NCBI RefSeq assembly: GCF_003312915.1
Contig: NZ_CP030261.1
Coordinates: forward strand, 4,278,001 to 4,342,000
Source of the DNA: Flavobacterium fluviale
Lineage (GTDB): Bacteria > Bacteroidota > Bacteroidia > Flavobacteriales > Flavobacteriaceae
Direction of reading: 5' to 3'
DNA length: 64,000 nucleotides
The notes beneath the pieces are model-generated. The model made no database searches. It saw only the letters and a list, made by a program, of their open reading frames with translations, and had not been told where the DNA came from. Below, one piece after another: positions 49,882-59,855 of the stretch (positions are counted from its first letter, which is position 1; each line of letters starts with the position of its first letter). The translations under genes and the position numbers were made by a program.

Positions 49882-52221
49882 TCAGGCTTCTTTTATAGCA
49901 ACGTTTCTTTTGTACCAAGGCCGTTTTACTTTTGGTGCCTGATATTGATAGCCATAGCTAACTCCGTATCCATATCCGTATGCTGTCTTCATGTTCACTC
50001 CGTTTATAACAATGCCCACATTTTTTAATTGCTCTTTTTTAATAAAATTACTTACCTGTTCCAAATTGCTCTTGTCGGTGTAATCATATTTTACCACAAA
50101 TACTGTAACATCTGCCAGATAACTAAAATTTAGTGTATCAGATACTATTTGTACTGGAGCAGTATCTAGAATTATAAAATCGTAAATCTCTTTTGCTTCT
50201 TCAATTAATGATTCAAAATTAGAATTGGTAATTAATTGAGACGGATTAGGAGGTGTTTCTCCCGCAAACAGAACATCAAGATTTTTAGAAAATTTGGTGT
50301 CTTTCTGCAAGAATTCTTTCCAGTCATCAGTTTTATTGGCTAAGAAATTAGAAAGGCCTCTTGCGTTTCTGCTTACATTAAAATAATCATGTAACTGAGG
50401 GTTTCTTAAATCGACACCAATTAACAGTACTTTTTTGTTGAGATTACTTACCGTAATAGCATTATGAAACGCGCAAAATGATTTTCCTTCTCCTTGAATT
50501 GATGATGTAAATAATATCACACTTCCTTTATTATCCTTTTTCCTAGGCAGTAAGTAGGAAATATTAGAAACTAATGCCCTTGAAGCCTCTGCAATTAAAG
50601 AACGTGAAGTAGCCGTATTATCTAATTTTTCGCTGACATTTATTTTCGGAATATGACCTAAAATCGGAATATCAGTAATTACTTTCTGAATATCTTCTTC
50701 GTTATGAATTTTGGTATCCAAGTATAAACGAACATAAGTTATTCCAAAAGGAACAAGTAGACCTAACAAAAATGCACCGAGCATAAATGCTTTAGGCTGA
50801 GGGAAAATTGCAGAATAATTTGTTTCGGGCGCATTAAGCGTTTTTAGGTTCGATTCTAAAATAGCGCCATTTAAAACTGCTTCTTCCTTCTTTTGCAGTA
50901 AAGCCACATAAGTTTCTTCTTTTGTCACAAGGTTGCTGTTGATATTTCCCAGCACCTTATCTTTTGTTGGAATACTTTTTACTTTGGCATCTGCAATACT
51001 TTGTTCAGATCTATTGGTCCTGCTTGTTTGATTCAAAAAGTTTAAATAACCTTCCAGACTATTTAGTATTTCCTGCTTTTGGATTTTTAATTGAGTTACT
51101 AAGCTAATATATGCCGGATTATTACTTTGTGCTCTTTGCAGTATTAATTGACTGTCCATAAGTTTTGCATTGTAATTTACAAGCATTTGATTGACAGTAC
51201 TGGATTCTAAATTGTAATTGGCACCTAAACTTTGAGTAGCACCAGATTGTCTAATATCATTAATCGCAAAATTTGTCAGCGCTATTTGTTTTTCGTTGAG
51301 CTGCGAGCTTTCTTTTTTCTGACTTCTATCTGCAGTTTGTTCTACAATATAATTGTCCATTACGCCAATATCATTATTTTGCAGGTATCTTTCCTTTACG
51401 CTTTCAATAGAATCTTTTTCTTTTGTGAAATTTTTTATCCTTTGATTTAAGTAGGAAACGGTATTTCTAAAGACTTTTTGTTTGTTGCTGACAATACTTT
51501 TATCCAGCTGAACAATGATTTCGCTTAATATTTTTCTTGAGCGGTCAGGACTTGATCCGATATGTTTAAGTTCTAATACGCCTTTTGCATTTTCATCAGA
51601 TAAAACAACAAGAGATGATTTTAATTCTTTCAAAGCCTCGCTTGTTGGCTGCAGACTTACTTTATATTCATTTTCAAAATAGTAAGAAGGACTTTTCTTT
51701 GCTTTGGCAGATAATTGAATTTTAAAAGGCAGACCATATACCGTTTCTTTTCCGTCATACCCTTTTACATTATAAATCCTTTCTGAATTTGGATCTGTTA
51801 TAATAAATCCGCTGTTGTTTATTTTAATTTCATAGGAAATCTGCGGTAAGGAATCTTTTGAAACCGTTGGTGTTAAAACAAAAGGAACTTCATTTATATA
51901 ATTATTTTGTACTGTAAATACCTTTTCATAATAAGTGAAATTTAAATTGAGATTCTTTACAACATCCAATAAAAATTCATTTGATGTTATTAATCGAATT
52001 TCATCTTCCAATTTATCTTCATTACTTTTTTTGTCTGTGCTGATGGTAATTATTTTGGTTTGGTCTTCCTGTTTTTTGTCCAAAAAGATCATAGCAGAAG
52101 TTTCGTAAGTTGATGGCACTACTTTGATAAAAATAAAAGCGGCACCAACAAATACAATCAAGCTAACCAAAAACCAAGGCCAATATTGAAAATACTTTAA
52201 AAATTCTTTCTTTAAATCCAT
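49882..52221 (-). CDS. Polysaccharide biosynthesis tyrosine autokinase (Wzc-like, BY-kinase)
   Basis: A 779-residue inner-membrane protein. The N-terminal helix (18-35) and second helix (about 500-520) flank a large periplasmic Wzz-type domain with coiled coil (250-450). The cytoplasmic BY-kinase domain has Walker A in SIQGEGKSFCAFHNA (about 574-580), Walker A' VLLIGVDLRNP and Walker B FIILDTAPVQ. The C-terminal tail is a Tyr cluster (about 750-765: YGYGYGVSYGYQYQ), the autophosphorylation region. Cycling of this phosphorylation controls EPS chain length and export. The export lipoprotein gene is immediately upstream, as in wza-wzc loci. Confidence 0.95.
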   Translation of the reverse strand: MDLKKEFLKYFQYWPWFLVSLIVFVGAAFIFIKVVPSTYETSAMIFLDKKQEDQTKIITISTDKKSNEDKLEDEIRLITSNEFLLDVVKNLNLNFTYYEKVFTVQNNYINEVPFVLTPTVSKDSLPQISYEIKINNSGFIITDPNSERIYNVKGYDGKETVYGLPFKIQLSAKAKKSPSYYFENEYKVSLQPTSEALKELKSSLVVLSDENAKGVLELKHIGSSPDRSRKILSEIIVQLDKSIVSNKQKVFRNTVSYLNQRIKNFTKEKDSIESVKERYLQNNDIGVMDNYIVEQTADRSQKKESSQLNEKQIALTNFAINDIRQSGATQSLGANYNLESSTVNQMLVNYNAKLMDSQLILQRAQSNNPAYISLVTQLKIQKQEILNSLEGYLNFLNQTSRTNRSEQSIADAKVKSIPTKDKVLGNINSNLVTKEETYVALLQKKEEAVLNGAILESNLKTLNAPETNYSAIFPQPKAFMLGAFLLGLLVPFGITYVRLYLDTKIHNEEDIQKVITDIPILGHIPKINVSEKLDNTATSRSLIAEASRALVSNISYLLPRKKDNKGSVILFTSSIQGEGKSFCAFHNAITVSNLNKKVLLIGVDLRNPQLHDYFNVSRNARGLSNFLANKTDDWKEFLQKDTKFSKNLDVLFAGETPPNPSQLITNSNFESLIEEAKEIYDFIILDTAPVQIVSDTLNFSYLADVTVFVVKYDYTDKSNLEQVSNFIKKEQLKNVGIVINGVNMKTAYGYGYGVSYGYQYQAPKVKRPWYKRNVAIKEA

Positions 52222-52321
52222 AACTATTTAATTAATTAAATACAGTTGCATTGTTAACAATTAGTGCATTTAGTCTAAACATTAAAAAACGTATTTACTC
52301 TAATTTCACTATATCAATTCC

Positions 52322-53089
52322 TTAATTTGCAATCACAATAACAAGCGCTGCGAGAGAAGCTGCTATTCCCAGCAGTTGTAATGGATCTTTTATTACTCCC
52401 CCGCTATTTACTTTTAGTTTATTTGGGGTTACGACAATAACATCATTTTGTCTGATTCTAAAATTTGGGTTGGACATCCAGGAAGCAGTGGTCAAATCTA
52501 TATGGTAAACCAAACGTTTTCCGTCTACCTCTCTAATCAGTTTTATATCTTTTCGAATTGCCGAATAAGTTAAATCTTTTGCCAGTCCCAAAGCATCTAG
52601 TAAACTGATAGATTCTTCTGTAAAGGAGATTACTCCAGGAGAATTTACTTCTCCTAATATGGTAAACTTATTGTTTAAAACCCTTACCTGTACTGTAGGA
52701 TTTACGAGGTAATTTTCGTTTATCAATCGTTCTTTTATTTTGATTTCTGCGTTGGCAGGCGTTAGACCTCCTACTTTAACTTCATTTAAAATAGGCATCA
52801 TAATAGTTCCTTGAGGATTAACCAAATAGCCTGAGAGTTTCATCATTTCTACAGAGCTTTGCTGGTTACTCGTACTACTTGTAATATTAAAAGGTGCCGC
52901 AACTAATGGATTGAGGTCTCCGACATCAATTTTTAAAATATCGTTTGGCTGTATTTTAGGCGAAGTATAATTTATTGTGGAATTTGCATAACTATCCAGA
53001 TCTTGTAAATAAAGCATCTGTTTTTTTGTAGTGCAGGACTCCAGTATCAATAAAGGCAATAAAATTATCAAAAGGAAAATTTTCTTCAT
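52322..53089 (-). CDS. Polysaccharide export lipoprotein (Wza-like)
   Basis: A 255-residue protein with lipobox LILESCTT (Cys19). A Poly_export domain (about 42-130, IQPNDILKIDVGDLNP) is followed by one SLBB domain (about 140-215, NKFTILGEVNSPGVISF), and a C-terminal hydrophobic helix (235-254, LQLLGIAASLAALVIVIA). It would form the outer-membrane exit channel for the exopolysaccharide and contact the Wzc-like kinase encoded next. The single SLBB domain and short length are usual in Bacteroidota. Confidence 0.94.
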   Translation of the reverse strand: MKKIFLLIILLPLLILESCTTKKQMLYLQDLDSYANSTINYTSPKIQPNDILKIDVGDLNPLVAAPFNITSSTSNQQSSVEMMKLSGYLVNPQGTIMMPILNEVKVGGLTPANAEIKIKERLINENYLVNPTVQVRVLNNKFTILGEVNSPGVISFTEESISLLDALGLAKDLTYSAIRKDIKLIREVDGKRLVYHIDLTTASWMSNPNFRIRQNDVIVVTPNKLKVNSGGVIKDPLQLLGIAASLAALVIVIAN

Positions 53090-53204
53090 GTTAATTGTGG
53101 TATATATTAGTATTCTTTAACTACTTTCTAATTCCGCGAATTCAAATTTTACTGATGCCTATACTTCTTAAAAAACAATTATTAAAACGAATTAATCATT
53201 TCTT

Positions 53205-53951
53205 TTAATGAACTATGTACTGTTTTAAAGCAATTGTTTTCTTTAAAAAGACAGTGCCCATTGCAGCTAAACCGTGAAATTTGTAAATTCTATAGTCTTC
53301 CTTCAAAACCTCAAAAGCACGTTTGAAACTAGTGCTCATGCCTCCCATTCTCATTTTGACGATATAAGAATTGATGTAACTCATTCTAATTTCGTATTTG
53401 TACAGATAACGAAGCAAAAACTCTGTATCTGAAGCAATTTTAAAATCAAGATTGTAAAGACCATTTTTGTCAATTATGTTTTTTTTCAAGTACACTGTAG
53501 GGTGTAATGGAAGCCAGCCTTCTTTAATTTTTTTGAGACTAAAAACACCTCCAATTCTATTTCGAATTAAGCGTTCATTTTTATCGTTTGAAACATAAAC
53601 TCCATCGCCGTAAACTCCGTCTATACTGGGGTCAAAATTAAAACGGGCCGCGATTTTTGAGATGGCGTTTTTATCATAAAATTCATCATCAGAGTGCATC
53701 AAACCGATAACATCTCCAGTAGCCAATTTTAATCCTTTATTTATCGCATCGTACATACCTTTGTCAGGTTCTGAAATGTACTGGCTTAGTTTATCTTTAT
53801 AAGACTCAATAATTTCTTTTGTACCGTCTGAAGAATTTCCATCAACAATGATATATTCGATATCATTATAATCTTGTTCCAGCACACTTTTGATTGCTTG
53901 CTCAATAGTACTTTTGCGATTGTAACAAACTGTGATTATAGTAACTCTCAT
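53205..53951 (-). CDS. Family 2 glycosyltransferase (EPS locus)
   Basis: A 248-residue GT-A inverting transferase. It starts VTIITVCYNRKSTIEQAI, has the nucleotide-binding DGNSSDGTKEII, and the metal-binding Asp pair in LMHSDDEFYDK (about residue 82). The WLPLHPTVYLKK and SDTEFLLRYLYKY blocks match WcaE/WcaA-like colanic-acid type enzymes. It adds one sugar to the lipid-linked repeat unit on the cytoplasmic face. A 237-bp gap separates it from the UDP-glucuronate decarboxylase gene upstream. Confidence 0.9.
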   Translation of the reverse strand: MRVTIITVCYNRKSTIEQAIKSVLEQDYNDIEYIIVDGNSSDGTKEIIESYKDKLSQYISEPDKGMYDAINKGLKLATGDVIGLMHSDDEFYDKNAISKIAARFNFDPSIDGVYGDGVYVSNDKNERLIRNRIGGVFSLKKIKEGWLPLHPTVYLKKNIIDKNGLYNLDFKIASDTEFLLRYLYKYEIRMSYINSYIVKMRMGGMSTSFKRAFEVLKEDYRIYKFHGLAAMGTVFLKKTIALKQYIVH

Positions 53952-54188
53952 AATAAGTATTTTTTAAATTATAATTATTTTTCATAGTGTACTGTCTTTC
54001 ACAATTTCAAGTTAAAATTAAAACAAAGGTGTTTTACTAAAAAATGTTCTCGATGAAGCACCACAATACTCGTTAAAAGCACAAAAAAGAAGGCTTGAAA
54101 ATATAGTGTGCAAAAATCTGTTTCCTTAATAAGGAAATTGAGAGAAAAAAACAGTCGAAATAGAAGTGTATTTTGTAAAAAGAAGTCT
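53952..54188. other. Gap inside the EPS locus
   Basis: The longest internal spacer of the locus (237 bp). It holds a small palindrome (TTTCCTTAATAAGGAAA, 54121-54137) and a weak minus-strand promoter-like word CACCTTTG near 54028. An internal promoter is possible but not proven. Confidence 0.35.
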
Positions 54189-55133
54189 CTATTGATTTAA
54201 CAATAGTGTGTCAAAATAATTAATAGTTGTAACTAAACCCTCTTTTAATTGTATTTTTGGTTCCCAGCCATTAAGTTTATTCTTCGCTAAAGAAATATCT
54301 GGCTGTCTTTGTTTTGGATCGTCCTGAGGCAGATCCAAATGAATGATTTTTGATTTTGAACCTGTCAATTCAATAATTGCTTCGGCCAATTCCAGCATAG
54401 TAAATTCATTTGGGTTTCCTAAATTTACAGGTCCTAGAAAAGATGGTTCAGAATTCATCATCCTTACCATACCTTCTACCAGATCATCAACATATTGAAA
54501 AGATCTGGTTTGCAAGCCGTCTCCAAAAATCGTGATATCTTTTCCTTGTAAAGCCTGCACAATAAAGTTTGAAACTACTCGTCCATCTGCAGGATTCATA
54601 TTAGGACCATAAGTATTAAAAATTCGAATGATTTTAATAGCTACTTTATTTTGATTGTGATAATCCATAAACAATGTTTCGGCACATCGCTTTCCTTCAT
54701 CATAGCACGAGCGGATGCCAATTGGGTTTACATGCCCCCAATAACTTTCGGGCTGAGGATGTATCAATGGATCACCGTATACTTCACTGGTACTTGCCTG
54801 TAATACTTTTGCATTTACACGTTTTGCTAATCCTAATACATTGATTGCTCCCATTACAGAAGTTTTTATCGTTTTTATTGGATTATACTGGTAATGTACA
54901 GGAGATGCAGGACAAGCCAGATTGTATATTTCATCAACCTCAGCATAATATGGTTCTGTAATGTCATGTCTTACCATTTCAAAAAACGGATTTTCTAATA
55001 AATCTATAATATTGGATTTTGCTCCAGTAAAATAATTGTCCAGACAAATCACTTCATTACCTTCATTTAATAATCTTTTACACAAATGTGAACCTACAAA
55101 TCCAGCTCCGCCAGTTATCAATATTCTTTTCAT
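54189..55133 (-). CDS. UDP-glucuronic acid decarboxylase (UDP-xylose synthase)
   Basis: A 314-residue SDR-extended enzyme. NAD-binding ITGGAGFVGSH (6-16), the UXS block EIYNLACPASPVHYQYNPIKTIKTS (68-92), STSEVYGDP (114-122) and catalytic SCYDEGKR (Tyr144, Lys148) identify UDP-glucuronate decarboxylase rather than glucose epimerase or dTDP-glucose dehydratase. It gives UDP-xylose, so the EPS repeat probably contains xylose or a derivative. No UDP-glucose dehydrogenase is in the window. It starts two bases after the upstream GT2 gene. Confidence 0.92.
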   Translation of the reverse strand: MKRILITGGAGFVGSHLCKRLLNEGNEVICLDNYFTGAKSNIIDLLENPFFEMVRHDITEPYYAEVDEIYNLACPASPVHYQYNPIKTIKTSVMGAINVLGLAKRVNAKVLQASTSEVYGDPLIHPQPESYWGHVNPIGIRSCYDEGKRCAETLFMDYHNQNKVAIKIIRIFNTYGPNMNPADGRVVSNFIVQALQGKDITIFGDGLQTRSFQYVDDLVEGMVRMMNSEPSFLGPVNLGNPNEFTMLELAEAIIELTGSKSKIIHLDLPQDDPKQRQPDISLAKNKLNGWEPKIQLKEGLVTTINYFDTLLLNQ

Positions 55134-55135
55134 AT

Positions 55136-55960
55136 TTATTCTATGTTATTTTTGATTGAATCTACTTTAGTTTGAATTTGAAAAAAGTAATGTGATTTAA
55201 AACGGGCTAAATAAAATCCTTCTTTACCATCAAGAAAGCCAAGTTTTAAAAAGTAAGCTCCCATAAAATACACTGCTGGAAGAAGTCCAGTATTAAGAAG
55301 ACCGTATTTAATTTTTTGATTGAATGATAGATGTTCGTTTTTAGAATCTTTTAGCTGCAGATACCTTTGCGCTTCCCAAGAAGAATACGCATTGTGTTTG
55401 GCTATATAATGTTCTAAATTTTTAAAATCTTTATGAATAACTTTTGCTTTAATAACTCCAACCTTACCTTCTATAATTGGATGTTCGTGAACTTCCATGT
55501 CTAAATGACTCCACAAATCTTCTTCGATTTTTTCGTATGCTCCTTTAGATTTCTTAAAAAGAGCCGACTTTTGAAAGCCATAACCATATTTAAGTTTTCT
55601 GCCCATAAAATAGTTTTCAAACTGTATGGTAAAGCCATTATAACTCGGGTCTTGGGTTTTAAATGCTACCTCATCAACAAATTCTTCGGTAACAAATTCA
55701 TCTGCATCTAAAAACAAAATCCACTCGTGGCGCAGGTTTGCATTTTGAAGAGCCCAATTTCTTTTTTTCGGAAATCTGCCATTCCATCGAAACTGCAGTA
55801 CCTCAGCTCCTTTAGCCTCTGCTATAGTTGTTGTATCATCGGTGCTTCCAGAATCAACCACTATGATTTGATCAAATCGCTTTAATTTATCCAGACAAGA
55901 TGGCAAATTCAAAGCTTCGTTTTTAACAGAAACGATTACGGTAATTGGAATTTTATTCAA
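55136..55960 (-). CDS. Family 2 glycosyltransferase, WaaE/KdtX-like
   Basis: A 274-residue GT-A enzyme: ITVIVSVKNEALNLPSCLDKL, VVDSGSTDDTT, FRWNGRFPKKRNWAL and the DxD motif in LFLDADEFV (about residue 85). The layout matches LPS-core beta-glucosyltransferases of the WaaE group, which are also used in EPS loci. The start is TTG (55960), overlapping the acetyltransferase gene by 8 bp, which supports translational coupling. Confidence 0.9.
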   Translation of the reverse strand: MNKIPITVIVSVKNEALNLPSCLDKLKRFDQIIVVDSGSTDDTTTIAEAKGAEVLQFRWNGRFPKKRNWALQNANLRHEWILFLDADEFVTEEFVDEVAFKTQDPSYNGFTIQFENYFMGRKLKYGYGFQKSALFKKSKGAYEKIEEDLWSHLDMEVHEHPIIEGKVGVIKAKVIHKDFKNLEHYIAKHNAYSSWEAQRYLQLKDSKNEHLSFNQKIKYGLLNTGLLPAVYFMGAYFLKLGFLDGKEGFYLARFKSHYFFQIQTKVDSIKNNIE

Positions 55961-56513
55961 AGCTTCTAGTTTTTATAAGTTTGGCAGGATTTCCTGCTAC
56001 TATGGTATTTTTCTCAACATTTTTGGTAACTAAACTTCCTGCACCTACAATAGCATTTTCTTCTATTGTTATTCCCGGCATTACAATGGCTCTAACTCCA
56101 ATAAAAACCCCTTTTTGGATTGTTATTTTTTTAGTTATTAAATTCATAGTCGGATTATCAAATGCATGTGTTCCGGTGCATAAGTATACCTCCTGCCCTA
56201 CGGTGGCGTGCTCAAATATTTCTATGACTCCTAGGGTATAAGCGTTGGCTCTATCACCTAGACATGCGTGATCATGCAGTATTAGGTTCCATGGAATTTG
56301 AATTCTTGCTCTCTGGTGCACAAATGGTTTTCCATAAATAGTGCATCCAAATAATTTAAGCCAGAACAATCTCCAAGAATTAGCTGGTTTTGGTGTCCAG
56401 CTGCAGAATAATAACCAGGCATATTCCCAAAGCAGCATTTTTACGCGATGCGATAGAGTCCAAGGTGAATCATAAGGCGAATTTTGACTGTATTCTATAG
56501 TAGTACTATTCAT
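55953..56513 (-). CDS. Hexapeptide-repeat acetyltransferase (WcaF-like)
   Basis: A 186-residue left-handed beta-helix enzyme. The WcaF-type N terminus (RVKMLLWEYAWLLFCSWTPKPANSWR) precedes imperfect hexapeptide coils from residue 55 on; the catalytic His is in CTGTHAFDNP. The end VAGNPAKLIKTRSFE is standard. It O-acetylates a sugar of the repeat unit using acetyl-CoA. Confidence 0.92.
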   Translation of the reverse strand: MNSTTIEYSQNSPYDSPWTLSHRVKMLLWEYAWLLFCSWTPKPANSWRLFWLKLFGCTIYGKPFVHQRARIQIPWNLILHDHACLGDRANAYTLGVIEIFEHATVGQEVYLCTGTHAFDNPTMNLITKKITIQKGVFIGVRAIVMPGITIEENAIVGAGSLVTKNVEKNTIVAGNPAKLIKTRSFE

Positions 56514-57609
56514 TTAATACGGATTGAAAGTCCTCAATAAACATTTTGGCAATTTTAACGGTAGAAAAATCATCAAAAACTTTTCTTCCGTTTAAAGAAA
56601 TTTTTTCACGAAGCTCAGAATCAGTCATCAGCCTGATTAATTGGCTGGCAAGCTGCGCAGTCTGGTCTTCACTGCTTTGATTAAATCTTAAACAGTTTAT
56701 TTCATCAACTGCATATTCATTAAAACAATCGTGATTAGAAAGAACTGTTGCGCATCCGTAGGACATTGCTTCTCGAGGTGCTACGGGGCCGGCATCCCCT
56801 GTTCCGTCTTGTATTGGGTAACAAAAAATTTTAGATTCAAAATAGAATTTAGATAAAGTATCTTGATCGTAAACAGAACCTGCAAAATTTACATTTCCTT
56901 TTTTGTTTTTTAAGTTTTCATAATAAACCAAGCCTCCCCCGCCTTCTGCTGCTTCCCATGGACCTACAATATTTAATGTCCAATTTTTAGAAATATGTTT
57001 TGGAATACTATTAAAAGCATCAATTAAAATATGTACTCCTTTTTCTTTATCGAGACGGCCTACAAATAAAATGCTGTTAGTTTTTTCTGTACTAAAATCT
57101 TTTAATTGAAATGGAACAGGATTAGGGATATAAGAAACTTTATTATGATATTTTGGTTTTATTTTTTCTTTGACCAGATCAAAAATCATTGGAGAACATG
57201 CTCGAAATTTGCTAACGTTTGTGTAAAATTTCATCTGCCATTTTGGTCTTCTCTCTACACTAACATATATTTTACCTTTTGTTTTACTTCTAAAAAATAT
57301 AGGCAGCCAAAAAGTATTAGATACTACGATGTCACTGTCAATATGTTTTAATGTTCTTAAGGTGTATATTAAATCGTAAAATTTTAAAACCAATAAACTT
57401 TTTGGGGCTGCAAAACCTTTAACACGAATATGTGACACACCGTTTATAGTTTCTTTTTTTTCTAATGATGGGTGTGTTCTACTAATGTGTATTACTTCGT
57501 GGCCTAGATTTACAAACTCCTGCCCTAGTTTAAAGTATATTTTTTCAACTGCCCCGCCTAGTATTGGTGGAACTGGAATAAAAGCGCCCTGAACTATAGT
57601 TATTTTCAT
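56506..57609 (-). CDS. Family 4 glycosyltransferase
   Basis: A 367-residue GT-B enzyme. The N-terminal donor-side start is KITIVQGAFIPVPPILGGAVEKIY; the nucleotide-sugar half begins LFVGRLDKEKGVHILIDAF, and the retaining-enzyme region is DAGPVAPREAMSYGCATVLSNHDC, where the usual E-x7-E is represented by PREAMSYGCA. The stop overlaps the acetyltransferase start by 8 bp. The linked sugar is unknown. Confidence 0.9.
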   Translation of the reverse strand: MKITIVQGAFIPVPPILGGAVEKIYFKLGQEFVNLGHEVIHISRTHPSLEKKETINGVSHIRVKGFAAPKSLLVLKFYDLIYTLRTLKHIDSDIVVSNTFWLPIFFRSKTKGKIYVSVERRPKWQMKFYTNVSKFRACSPMIFDLVKEKIKPKYHNKVSYIPNPVPFQLKDFSTEKTNSILFVGRLDKEKGVHILIDAFNSIPKHISKNWTLNIVGPWEAAEGGGGLVYYENLKNKKGNVNFAGSVYDQDTLSKFYFESKIFCYPIQDGTGDAGPVAPREAMSYGCATVLSNHDCFNEYAVDEINCLRFNQSSEDQTAQLASQLIRLMTDSELREKISLNGRKVFDDFSTVKIAKMFIEDFQSVLNE

Positions 57610-57612
57610 ATC

Positions 57613-58686
57613 TTAAATAGTGTTATATAATTCAATCATATTTTTGCCTATTGCTTTTATATCGTATTTCTCTCTGACGAGATTTTTTCCGTTATTACCC
57701 ATTTCTTCTAACTGGGTTGTTGATGTATGAAACACATTTAGTAATGTTGATTTTAAATTTTCAATCGACAAATCGATCCACCACCCGCAATTATGTTTTT
57801 CTAGATCCTGCCAAGGTGTTCCGGTAGTTGTTATCACAGGAACGCCAACTGCTAATGCTTCTGCCACTACGATACCAAAATTTTCACTATATGTTGGCAG
57901 AACCATTACATCTGCAGAACGCAAAAAATCCCATTTTTCCTCTTCGTACAAAGCACCAACAAAACGTACATTTTCCATATCCTCAGCACTCTGTATTAAA
58001 CTGATCATATAATCTTCATCTCCATTTCCGGCAATTTCCAGTGTCCATCCTGCGGTATCAGAATTTCGCCAGGCTTCTAAGAGAATTTCAATTCCCTTTT
58101 TAGGATGAATGCGGGATATAAATACCATTTTTCGAGTTCCATATTCTTCTTTACTGCTTTCTAATTCACTTAAATCTATACCGTTTGGAATAATGGTGAT
58201 TTTATTACTGAATTTTAGTTTTCGAATACTGTCTTTTTCCATTTGGGCAGTTGCATGAATATGGTCTACTCTTTTAATCGCCTTATTCTGAAATAAGAAA
58301 AGGGCAGCTTTTTTTTTCAAAGGATTGTGTTGAATAATCCAAGATTCCAGCATACCGTGCGGCGATAAAACAACTTTTATTTTTAACTGCTGCGCCGCTT
58401 TCTGAAAACCCCAATTTTGAGGACTCCAGATTCCGTTAATATGCACAACATCTGGTTTTTCATTTTTAAGGAAAACACGAAATTCTTTGATTAAAGAAAA
58501 CCAGCGTAACAAGTTTCCATCGAAAAATTTTACTGAAACTCCATCTATTGTGATCGGCTCTTTAGAAATTCCGGTAGCAATAATAAATGACGTATCTTTA
58601 TTTAAAGCCTTGCTTAACAGACGCATATATTCTGTTGTACCACCTCCGCTTTTGTCAATACTGGCTATGTAGTGAATTACTTTCAT
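57613..58686 (-). CDS. Family 4 glycosyltransferase
   Basis: A 357-residue GT-B enzyme with VIHYIASIDKSGGGTTEYMRLL at the start, PHGMLESWIIQHNPLKK in the acceptor half, and in the donor half FISRIHPKKGIEILLEAW and PTYSENFGIVVAEALAVGVPVITT (E-x7-E intact). The PHGML block is typical of EPS transferases with a PHG motif. Its start overlaps the preceding gene by four bases (ATGA). Confidence 0.92.
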   Translation of the reverse strand: MKVIHYIASIDKSGGGTTEYMRLLSKALNKDTSFIIATGISKEPITIDGVSVKFFDGNLLRWFSLIKEFRVFLKNEKPDVVHINGIWSPQNWGFQKAAQQLKIKVVLSPHGMLESWIIQHNPLKKKAALFLFQNKAIKRVDHIHATAQMEKDSIRKLKFSNKITIIPNGIDLSELESSKEEYGTRKMVFISRIHPKKGIEILLEAWRNSDTAGWTLEIAGNGDEDYMISLIQSAEDMENVRFVGALYEEEKWDFLRSADVMVLPTYSENFGIVVAEALAVGVPVITTTGTPWQDLEKHNCGWWIDLSIENLKSTLLNVFHTSTTQLEEMGNNGKNLVREKYDIKAIGKNMIELYNTI

Positions 58687-59855
58687 TTATCTTGTAAAAT
58701 TTCTTGGTAAATGGCTTCGATTGAATCAACAAAACCTTGTGCTGAAAATTCTTTTGAACGCAAAATTGATTTGCAGACAGCATCTCTGCGTTCTTTTGGA
58801 CTAAAATGAATTACTCTTTCTAATTCTTTGGCCGTGATCATTTTCCAGTCTAATAATTTTTCTGAATCGGTAGGTTTTTTAGGAATATAAAAGCCTGCGT
58901 CTGCAGCTACTTCTTTCATAGGGTCTTCATTAGTTGTAATAACTAGACTTCCTGAAGCCATCGCTTCAACTATCGGCCATCCAAAACCCTCATATAATGA
59001 TGGAAAGAGCATTACAGAAGCACCCTGATACAACTGCTTTAATTGTAAATCGTCAATGTTATTTATGAAAAAAATAGATTGAGATGCAGGTGACTGTTCT
59101 TTAAAGGCAATCATTTCTTTTGTTGGAGATTCTCCAGCCAGAACCAGTGGTATTTCTACTTTAAAATCTTTTACTAGTTGATCGTAAATCTCCAAAACAC
59201 CTAGTTTATTTTTATAAAAAGCATTACCACCAACATGTAAAATATATCCTTCCGATAAGTCTATCTTGTATTGATCTGACAATTCTTCTCGTACGATATG
59301 ATAGTCTTTTGCCGGCTCAAAATTTTGATTCATTCCATTGTAAACTACCCTTGATACTTCTGGATTTTTATCTAATAAAGCGTGTAAGTCAACTTGTGTT
59401 TTTTTAGAAATCGATATAAAATTTCTTGCTGTACGATATCCAGAAAAAATAAATTTTTGATAGTATTTTCCAGTTACTCCAGTTTTATTTTCCTGCAGTA
59501 AACCAAATGCGGATTTTTGTGCCAAAAAATCATGGCAGTGCACCACATGATATCTTTTTTTTACCAGTGGTACCCAAGGTCCCAAAGCATTATCTGAAAA
59601 AACAAATAATGTCTCTTTACTGCAATTCAATAATCTCAATTTGACCTGAAGTGGAAAAATTACATACTGATCCATATAACCAAACCACTTTTCGAGAATT
59701 GGTTTTTTAAAGGAAAGTCTGAAGAAAAAAGCTTTTGGACTCCATACTGTCAAATCATGTCCTTTTTGTTTCATTCCTGCCGTAATCATTTGAGCAAATC
59801 GAGGCATGCTTTTATGACCTAAGAAAGAAGGATGCGTAAACAATATTATTTTCAT
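58683..59855 (-). CDS. Family 4 glycosyltransferase
   Basis: A 390-residue GT-B enzyme starting MKIILFTHPSFLGHKSMPRF at the ATG 59855. The open frame extends 41 codons upstream into the polymerase gene, but this adds residues that do not align with the family. Donor-half motifs are GGNAFYKNKLGVLEIYDQL and PSLYEGFGWPIVEAMASGSLVITT. It has ATGA overlaps at both ends. Confidence 0.91.
   Translation of the reverse strand: MKIILFTHPSFLGHKSMPRFAQMITAGMKQKGHDLTVWSPKAFFFRLSFKKPILEKWFGYMDQYVIFPLQVKLRLLNCSKETLFVFSDNALGPWVPLVKKRYHVVHCHDFLAQKSAFGLLQENKTGVTGKYYQKFIFSGYRTARNFISISKKTQVDLHALLDKNPEVSRVVYNGMNQNFEPAKDYHIVREELSDQYKIDLSEGYILHVGGNAFYKNKLGVLEIYDQLVKDFKVEIPLVLAGESPTKEMIAFKEQSPASQSIFFINNIDDLQLKQLYQGASVMLFPSLYEGFGWPIVEAMASGSLVITTNEDPMKEVAADAGFYIPKKPTDSEKLLDWKMITAKELERVIHFSPKERRDAVCKSILRSKEFSAQGFVDSIEAIYQEILQDK

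Noticed and set aside
55945..56241. 98-residue plus-strand frame
   Set aside because: Antisense to the hexapeptide acetyltransferase; the apparent repeats mirror the beta-helix coils.
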